Assembly: GCA_913046365.1 (NCBI GenBank)
Contig: CAJWRM010000010.1
Span: 1-64,000 of the forward strand
Length of the DNA stretch: 64,000 nt
Direction: 5' to 3'
Origin: an uncultured Flavobacteriales bacterium
Lineage (GTDB): Bacteria; Bacteroidota; Bacteroidia; Flavobacteriales_D; Crocinitomicaceae
Part shown: piece by piece, positions 59,459 to 64,000 of the stretch
How positions within the stretch are numbered: the first letter of the stretch is position 1
Layout: every line of letters starts with the position of its first letter
The notes under the pieces: generated by a model
The model's input: only the letters and a program-made list of their open reading frames with translations
The model's database searches: none
What the model was told of the DNA's origin: nothing
Translations under genes and position numbers: made by a program

Positions 59459-61915
59459 TTATTTTGTTGGTTTTTTGGGTCTAAAATCAATTTTGTAGTA
59501 AAATATAGGTAAGAAGCCAAGCTGACTTTTCTGTGCTGTAGGTTCATAACCAGGACTTGAAACAACACTTGGGTCAAGAGAGGGCGCATACGCTAGGCCT
59601 AAAAGGTTACTAGTATTGAGAATGTTAACAAGGTCCAACCCTATCTCATGTGCTGTTTTTTTAGCGTTAAGCCTCCAGCTTATTTTAAGGTCTATTCTAA
59701 AGTAATCTGCAAACTGTCGTTCATTAAATAAAGAGTCTTGAAATATAATTTCTTTAAGCTCTTCTGTCGCATCAACATCAACGTAACCATATCTCTTTCC
59801 TCCAGCCCGCGTCATTTTTAACCCTACCCCAATTGTATTATTATTACCGACATTAAATTCTTTTCCTGCAAGGAAGTTTACGACATATGAACCGTTGTAA
59901 GATGTGTTTCTTTGTATTCCGTCACTACCGGTATATTTCGAGTCATATAGTGTTCCTGAAAAAAGAAAAAAGAAACTTTTATTGAAGTATTTTTGAACAG
60001 TCAATTCTAGCCCATAATTGAGACCCGTACCAGTATTTTCTAGCGAGTCTGGAAAAAGTCTAGCGAAGCCGCTTCCCATATTGATCATAGAGAACGATGA
60101 GGGTGAAACAGTTACAGGAACATCATACAAATATTGATAATATGCCTCTGTTTTTATACTAAATCCTTTGTCAAATGTTTTCTCATAACCAAGACCACTG
60201 TGAACACTTTTCATTAGACCCATATCTTGATTTTGGTATATTTTATTTCCGTTAGCGTCTAATTGATGGTAAGAATAAGTGTAAAGCGGTTGCATTTGAC
60301 TGTGGAGCCCTGCCCCCGCAAAAACAGACTGGTTGTTTCTAAAACGATATTTAATGGCCGTTCGTGGCTCTAAAGGACTAAAGCTATTGGCATTTGAATA
60401 ATATTGGCTGTGAATCCCTAGCGTAAAATCAAGGTTGTCACTTGCTCTATATTTCCACTGAATAAAAGGTTGCGCTAAAAGCTGTGTTCCTGAGTAGTCC
60501 CAACGGTTTTTAAAATTGTCTGGGGAATCTAGGTCGTATAAAACCGAGTCGGACTGAAATAAGCTGAAAACATCCAGGTTTACACCCGTTTTTATAAGGT
60601 TTTTCTTATTGATTTTGTGGTTTAGGCTGAGATGCCCCGAAGTTTTGATGGTATTAAAGTTATACCCCATCATTAAATATGACGTGTCTACAGAGATAGT
60701 GGTGTCAGCGCCAATAATAGAGAGAGATCTCTGTAAATAATCATGTCTGCTATGTTGTTCTTCATAAGAAGCCGCAACAGTGGCAGAAATAAATGTTTTG
60801 GCGTTTATTGGTTTTTTATAGTTCAGGCCAGTAACATACATCGACGTGCCAAATTTCTGATCGCGGTCACCTTCTCCATAAAACTCATTGGAATATGCCG
60901 TTTGTTCTGAAATAAGGATGTTAATATTACTTTTTCCGCCGATACCAAACCAAGATAACTGCCCCCCTTTCTTTAAAGGAAAGTTGAATTTAAACGATGC
61001 ATCACCGTATTGAGGAACAGCGTCTGTCCCAATCTTTATTCCGATCTGCTGAAAGAGCGAAAGTGTTGAATACCTTCCCATAACAAGATAGCTTGATTTG
61101 TTTTTCTTAGAAAGCGGCCCTTCAGCAAGAAACTCTGTTCCTAAAAAACCAAATTGCCCTGTAAACTCGTGTCTATTATTGTTTCCGTTTCGCAGTTTTA
61201 AATCAAAAACACCCGAGGTGCTGTTTCCATATTCTGCGGGAAATGCGCTCATGAAAAAATCTGAGTTCGCAAGAATTTTATTGTTAATGATGGATACTGG
61301 CCCTCCGGTACTTCCAGAAATGGCAAAATGAGAAGGGTTCGGAATGTCAATCCCTTCTACTCGCCAAACGACACCAAGAGGACTGTTTCCTCGAATTATA
61401 ATATCATTTCTCGAGTCATCAGCTCCTTGTACACCTGCAAAGTTAGAGGCCATCCTTGCTGGGTCCATTCTTGATCCAGGGTAACGATTTGTTTCTTCAA
61501 CGCTAAATTGCTGCGCTGAAATTAAAGCCAGTTCGTTTAAGACCTCCCCACGCTTTCTACCGTGCACAACAACCTCTTCTTGCTCAGAAACAAACTCTAC
61601 GAGAGGAACGTTCACAACAACCTCCTTTGCAGAAGTCACCTCTACAGTAATCGTGTTTGTTGAATAAAGCGAGTAGCTAACCTGTATTTCGTGCTTTCCC
61701 ACAGGGACATCATTTAGTATAAAACCTCCATCAAAATCTGAAAGCGCACGGTACTTGTTTTCAGTTTGAACTCCTGGAATTAAAACAGCCTTTGCGCCGA
61801 TTAACGGAAACTTTGTTTCGTTATCAAAAACCTTGCCGCGTATGGTTTGTGTGGGCTGTTGAGCGAGGCTAAAAAGACTGAAAAAAAGGAATAAAAAAAG
61901 AAGTACCCGCATCAT
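59459..61915 (-). CDS. TonB-dependent receptor with carboxypeptidase-regulatory-like N-terminus
   Basis: An 818-residue outer-membrane protein. Signal peptide (RVLLFLFLFFSLFSLAQ), a CarboxypepD_reg-like domain ~22-115 (IRGKVFDNETKFPLIGAKAV, DFDGGFILNDVPVGKHEIQV), a plug domain (NRYPGSRMDPARMASNFAGV, SRNDIIIRGNSPLGVVWRVE) and a barrel ending DFRPKK. It differs from SusC by lacking the SusC plug signatures and an adjacent SusD. Substrate unknown. The last residues after the final strand (PTK) are slightly unusual, since most barrels end in an aromatic. recO follows 5 nt downstream. Confidence 0.92.
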   Translation of the reverse strand: MMRVLLFLFLFFSLFSLAQQPTQTIRGKVFDNETKFPLIGAKAVLIPGVQTENKYRALSDFDGGFILNDVPVGKHEIQVSYSLYSTNTITVEVTSAKEVVVNVPLVEFVSEQEEVVVHGRKRGEVLNELALISAQQFSVEETNRYPGSRMDPARMASNFAGVQGADDSRNDIIIRGNSPLGVVWRVEGIDIPNPSHFAISGSTGGPVSIINNKILANSDFFMSAFPAEYGNSTSGVFDLKLRNGNNNRHEFTGQFGFLGTEFLAEGPLSKKNKSSYLVMGRYSTLSLFQQIGIKIGTDAVPQYGDASFKFNFPLKKGGQLSWFGIGGKSNINILISEQTAYSNEFYGEGDRDQKFGTSMYVTGLNYKKPINAKTFISATVAASYEEQHSRHDYLQRSLSIIGADTTISVDTSYLMMGYNFNTIKTSGHLSLNHKINKKNLIKTGVNLDVFSLFQSDSVLYDLDSPDNFKNRWDYSGTQLLAQPFIQWKYRASDNLDFTLGIHSQYYSNANSFSPLEPRTAIKYRFRNNQSVFAGAGLHSQMQPLYTYSYHQLDANGNKIYQNQDMGLMKSVHSGLGYEKTFDKGFSIKTEAYYQYLYDVPVTVSPSSFSMINMGSGFARLFPDSLENTGTGLNYGLELTVQKYFNKSFFFLFSGTLYDSKYTGSDGIQRNTSYNGSYVVNFLAGKEFNVGNNNTIGVGLKMTRAGGKRYGYVDVDATEELKEIIFQDSLFNERQFADYFRIDLKISWRLNAKKTAHEIGLDLVNILNTSNLLGLAYAPSLDPSVVSSPGYEPTAQKSQLGFLPIFYYKIDFRPKKPTK

Positions 61916-62003
61916 AAAAAGTAGTTTGTAACGAAAGTACGAGTATTATTTAATTCGCGGCAAGGTCAAATCTATTCAAAAAGGATATTTTTTTACGCGA
62001 TAA

Positions 62004-62011
62004 TACTTTTG
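62004..62011 (+). promoter_or_regulatory. -7 promoter element of the thioredoxin-like gene
   Basis: TACTTTTG matches the Bacteroidota -7 consensus TAnnTTTG exactly. It lies 54 bases before the preferred ATG at 62065. No clear TTTG was found 19-21 bp upstream, so the call rests on one element. Confidence 0.35.
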
Positions 62012-62064
62012 CACGGTCTTTGCTTAACACCTATGAAAACACTAATTTTAACAAAATTCAAATC

Positions 62065-62529
62065 ATGAAGACTCCACTTACCTTATTTTTTATTCTATTT
62101 TTAGGCTTGAGCTTTGGGCAAAGCAAGCTTGTTTGGCATGACAACCTCGAAGAAGCCGTTAAAATTTCGAAAAAAGAACAAAAGCCGATTATGATGTTTT
62201 TTACCGGAAGTGATTGGTGCGGCTGGTGCATTCGTCTTCAAAAAGAGGTGTTTTTTAAAGATGAATTCACGAAATGGGCTGAAGAAAACGTGGTCCTCTT
62301 AGAGCTAGATTTTCCGCGCAGAAAAGCGTTAGCCCCAGATATAAAGGCGCAAAACATGAAGCTTCAGAGCCAATTCGCAATACGCGGCTATCCGACGGTA
62401 TGGTTTGTTACCCCGGATAAGGATGCACAGGGAAACGTTCAGTGGGTAAAACTAGGGAGAACAGGTTATGTGGCAGGAGGTCCAGGAGCTTGGATTTCAA
62501 ATGCAAATGCGTTATTGGGCGCAAAATAA
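62065..62529 (+). CDS. Exported thioredoxin-family protein with CGWC active site
   Basis: 154 residues from ATG 62065; the in-frame ATG at 62020 would place 15 polar residues before the signal peptide (LTLFFILFLGLSFGQ). Redox site: FFTGSDWCGWC (Cys52-x-x-Cys55), in the form found in Thioredoxin_7/DUF255-like proteins of Bacteroidota, followed by WAEENVVLLELDFP, FAIRGYPTVWFV (cis-Pro) and a C-terminal helix. It is probably periplasmic, reducing or isomerising disulfides of envelope proteins. It converges with recX, 8 nt between stops. Confidence 0.9.
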   Translation: MKTPLTLFFILFLGLSFGQSKLVWHDNLEEAVKISKKEQKPIMMFFTGSDWCGWCIRLQKEVFFKDEFTKWAEENVVLLELDFPRRKALAPDIKAQNMKLQSQFAIRGYPTVWFVTPDKDAQGNVQWVKLGRTGYVAGGPGAWISNANALLGAK

Positions 62530-62537
62530 ATAACTGC

Positions 62538-62993
62538 TTAGAAACAGCGGCTTATTTCCTCTGAAGTATAGCCTTTTGCGGCTAAAAACCGCATGATTTT
62601 TACTTTTTTTATGTAATCAGATTCAAACCCAGGGAGCCCTTCCTTTTTTTTATCAAACAAAACTAGAAGGTTCTTCTCATAAAGAGACTGGTCTATTTGA
62701 GCGATCCCATCATTAATCAGTTTTTGCTCTATTCTTTTTTCGAAAAGCCCTGCTTTAATTTTATTGACACCCCACTTCTTGATAGAAACCTTTCCGTTAA
62801 TATAGCTTTCAACAAAGCGTTTGTCATTGAGAAAGTCTAAAGATAACAGGTGCTGGAGCGCTTCTTGAATTTTTTCAGAGTCTTCTAGGCCAATCATTTT
62901 TATTTTTTGAAGAACCTCGTGGGTGCAGCGTTCCTGGTAAGCGCAGTAGCGCTCAAGACGAATGATTATTTCATTGAACCCTAGTGAGTCCAT
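62538..62993 (-). CDS. recX: Regulatory protein RecX
   Basis: A 151-residue helical protein. RecX repeats are visible: IIRLERYCAYQERCTHEVLQ, DSEKIQEALQHLLSLDFLND, KRFVESYINGKVSIKKWGVN, and KIKAGLFEKRIEQKLINDGI, with FLAAKGYTSEEISRCF at the end. RecX modulates RecA filaments. It begins 2 nt after the RNase E/G stop codon on the same strand, so they share a transcript. Confidence 0.92.
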   Translation of the reverse strand: MDSLGFNEIIIRLERYCAYQERCTHEVLQKIKMIGLEDSEKIQEALQHLLSLDFLNDKRFVESYINGKVSIKKWGVNKIKAGLFEKRIEQKLINDGIAQIDQSLYEKNLLVLFDKKKEGLPGFESDYIKKVKIMRFLAAKGYTSEEISRCF

Positions 62994-62995
62994 GT

Positions 62996-64000
62996 TTAGT
63001 AGGAAATCTTCTTCTTGTTTTTGTCGGTAATCTTATACTCTAAGAAGCGGTATGAGGACAAACCATTAATAGACACCCATTTTTTGTGCTTAAGAAACCA
63101 CCGCATTTGCTTAGACATGAGACCCTTGGTGAAAAAAGCCTCAAGATAAGGGTGAACGCTCAACTCAACACTTTTTTTAGGGTTTTGCTGTAGCACATAC
63201 TCTATGTTTGATTCTATTTCTTCGGCAAACAGTATACTTGCTTGAATTTCTCCTGTACCATTGCATGCGGGACAGGTTTCTCCTGTTTTAATTTCTGTTT
63301 CAGGACGTACACGCTGTCTTGTGATTTCGACAACACCAAAGCGGGAAGGGGGAACAATATTATGTTTTGCTCGATCAGGCTTCATAAAGGCCTTCATTTT
63401 ATCAAATAAAGCCCTATTATTTGCTTTTTCATGCATATCAATAAAGTCAACACAGATAATACCCCCCATGTCACGGAGCTGCAAGACTCTTGCTATTTCC
63501 TCCGCAGCCTCGATGTTTGTGGCTAAAGCATTCGACTCTTGTCCATCAGCCCCTTTTCTGTTTCCGCTATTTACATCAATGACATGCATAGCCTCAGTGT
63601 GCTCAATAATTAGATAACCCCCACTAGGGAGCGGCACCTTTTTACCAAACAATGTTTTTATTTGTTTGCTAATTCCAAAACGCTCAAAAACATCTAGTTT
63701 TCCACTGTAGTGTTTGACTATTTTTTCTTTTCCCGGAGCAATGGAAGAGACATATTCTCTAATTTCATCGTAAAGAATGTCGTTGTTGACATGAATGTTT
63801 GAAAAGTCTTTGTTGAGCAGGTCTCTGAGCATCGATGAGGTTCTGTTCAGCTCTCCAAGCAGCTTTTTTGGACCCCGCGTGCCCTTAATACTAGAGAACA
63901 TTTCGTTCCACTTTTCTAAAAGCTGTTTAAGGTCTTGTTCAAGGTCTTCGGTAGGCTTCTTTTCAGCAACGGTACGAATAATAACTCCGAAATTCTTAGG
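62996..64000 (-). CDS. rng: Ribonuclease E/G family protein (N-terminus outside window)
   Basis: The frame stays open to the right window edge (33 codons beyond the internal Met at 63901), so this is a C-terminal fragment of at least 334 residues. Catalytic-region motifs: MHVIDVNSGNRKG and GGIICVDFIDM (the two metal-binding Asp), then the zinc-link CPACNGTGE. SEENxxxAEEIARQLRLRDxGG-like sequence (NIEAAEEIARVLQLRDMGG) is typical. These endonucleases process rRNA and mRNA; the short C-terminus lacks an RNase E scaffold, so RNase G is the better call. recX follows after 2 nt. Confidence 0.93.
   Translation of the reverse strand, partial: PKNFGVIIRTVAEKKPTEDLEQDLKQLLEKWNEMFSSIKGTRGPKKLLGELNRTSSMLRDLLNKDFSNIHVNNDILYDEIREYVSSIAPGKEKIVKHYSGKLDVFERFGISKQIKTLFGKKVPLPSGGYLIIEHTEAMHVIDVNSGNRKGADGQESNALATNIEAAEEIARVLQLRDMGGIICVDFIDMHEKANNRALFDKMKAFMKPDRAKHNIVPPSRFGVVEITRQRVRPETEIKTGETCPACNGTGEIQASILFAEEIESNIEYVLQQNPKKSVELSVHPYLEAFFTKGLMSKQMRWFLKHKKWVSINGLSSYRFLEYKITDKNKKKISY

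Noticed and set aside
1-64000. CRISPR arrays, tRNA/rRNA genes, insertion sequences and prophage
   Set aside because: Scanned by eye for direct repeats, tRNA-like T-loops, transposase motifs and integrase motifs; none seen, though a covariance-model search would be needed to exclude a tRNA.

Overview
The window reads as a stretch of a Bacteroidota chromosome, most likely a marine Flavobacteriales-type bacterium. The signs are repeated type IX secretion (T9SS) C-terminal sorting domains, a CHU_C/gliding-motility C-terminal domain, SprB-like and PKD repeats, a SusC/SusD glycan-uptake locus with a GH16 beta-glucanase, A/T-rich leaders with almost no Shine-Dalgarno sequences, and one clean TTTG-N20-TAnnTTTG promoter. 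I saw no tRNA, rRNA, insertion sequence, prophage or CRISPR array by eye.

Layout. 1-10 kb holds secreted proteins: an esterase cut by the left window edge, a phosphohistidine-phosphatase-like lipoprotein, a 1311-residue secreted protein with the catalytic modules of a glucan-water-dikinase/PEP-synthase-type enzyme, a chagasin-like protease-inhibitor lipoprotein, and a 1229-residue CUB/PKD/P-domain surface protein. 10-15 kb is a tight five-gene export operon: LolA-like carrier, two FtsX/LolCE permeases, LolD-like ATPase, outer-membrane barrel. 15-25 kb has a paralogue of the first esterase, a PLP aminotransferase, a glycosyltransferase, an HxlR regulator with a thioesterase, a bestrophin-like channel, a GNAT, and a kinase/phospho-lyase fusion. 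25-32 kb has a Rieske oxygenase followed by an overlapping operon that looks like a metal-responsive ECF sigma module (sigma, one-TM small protein, membrane-anchored periplasmic sensor) driving an MbnP/MbnH pair, then CotH and YHYH secreted proteins. 32-43 kb has an RluA-type pseudouridine synthase, uridine kinase with a giant orphan histidine kinase, a thioredoxin-like protein, a lysyl-endopeptidase-like protease, HemW and RpiB.

43-50 kb is a conserved-looking block (DUF4175 coiled-coil protein, RsbW-like kinase, YbeY, MnmG). Two perfect 16-bp parS sequences, in opposite orientation, lie just upstream of mnmG. A very A/T-rich 429-bp gap at 43.2-43.65 kb, between divergent genes, carries near-match DnaA boxes. 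Together these suggest, without proving, that the window is close to the replication origin. 50-56 kb is a reverse-strand laminarin/beta-1,3-glucan PUL (SusC, SusD, PKD lipoprotein, GH16 lipoprotein). 57-64 kb is mostly housekeeping: 2-hydroxyacid dehydrogenase, CvpA, TadA, RecO, a TonB-dependent receptor, thioredoxin, RecX and the C-terminal part of RNase E/G, cut by the right edge.

The most interesting items are the extracellular dikinase-like protein, the sigma/sensor plus MbnP/MbnH operon, the paired parS sites and the kinase/phospho-lyase fusion. All family calls come from reading motifs in the translations; no database search was run.
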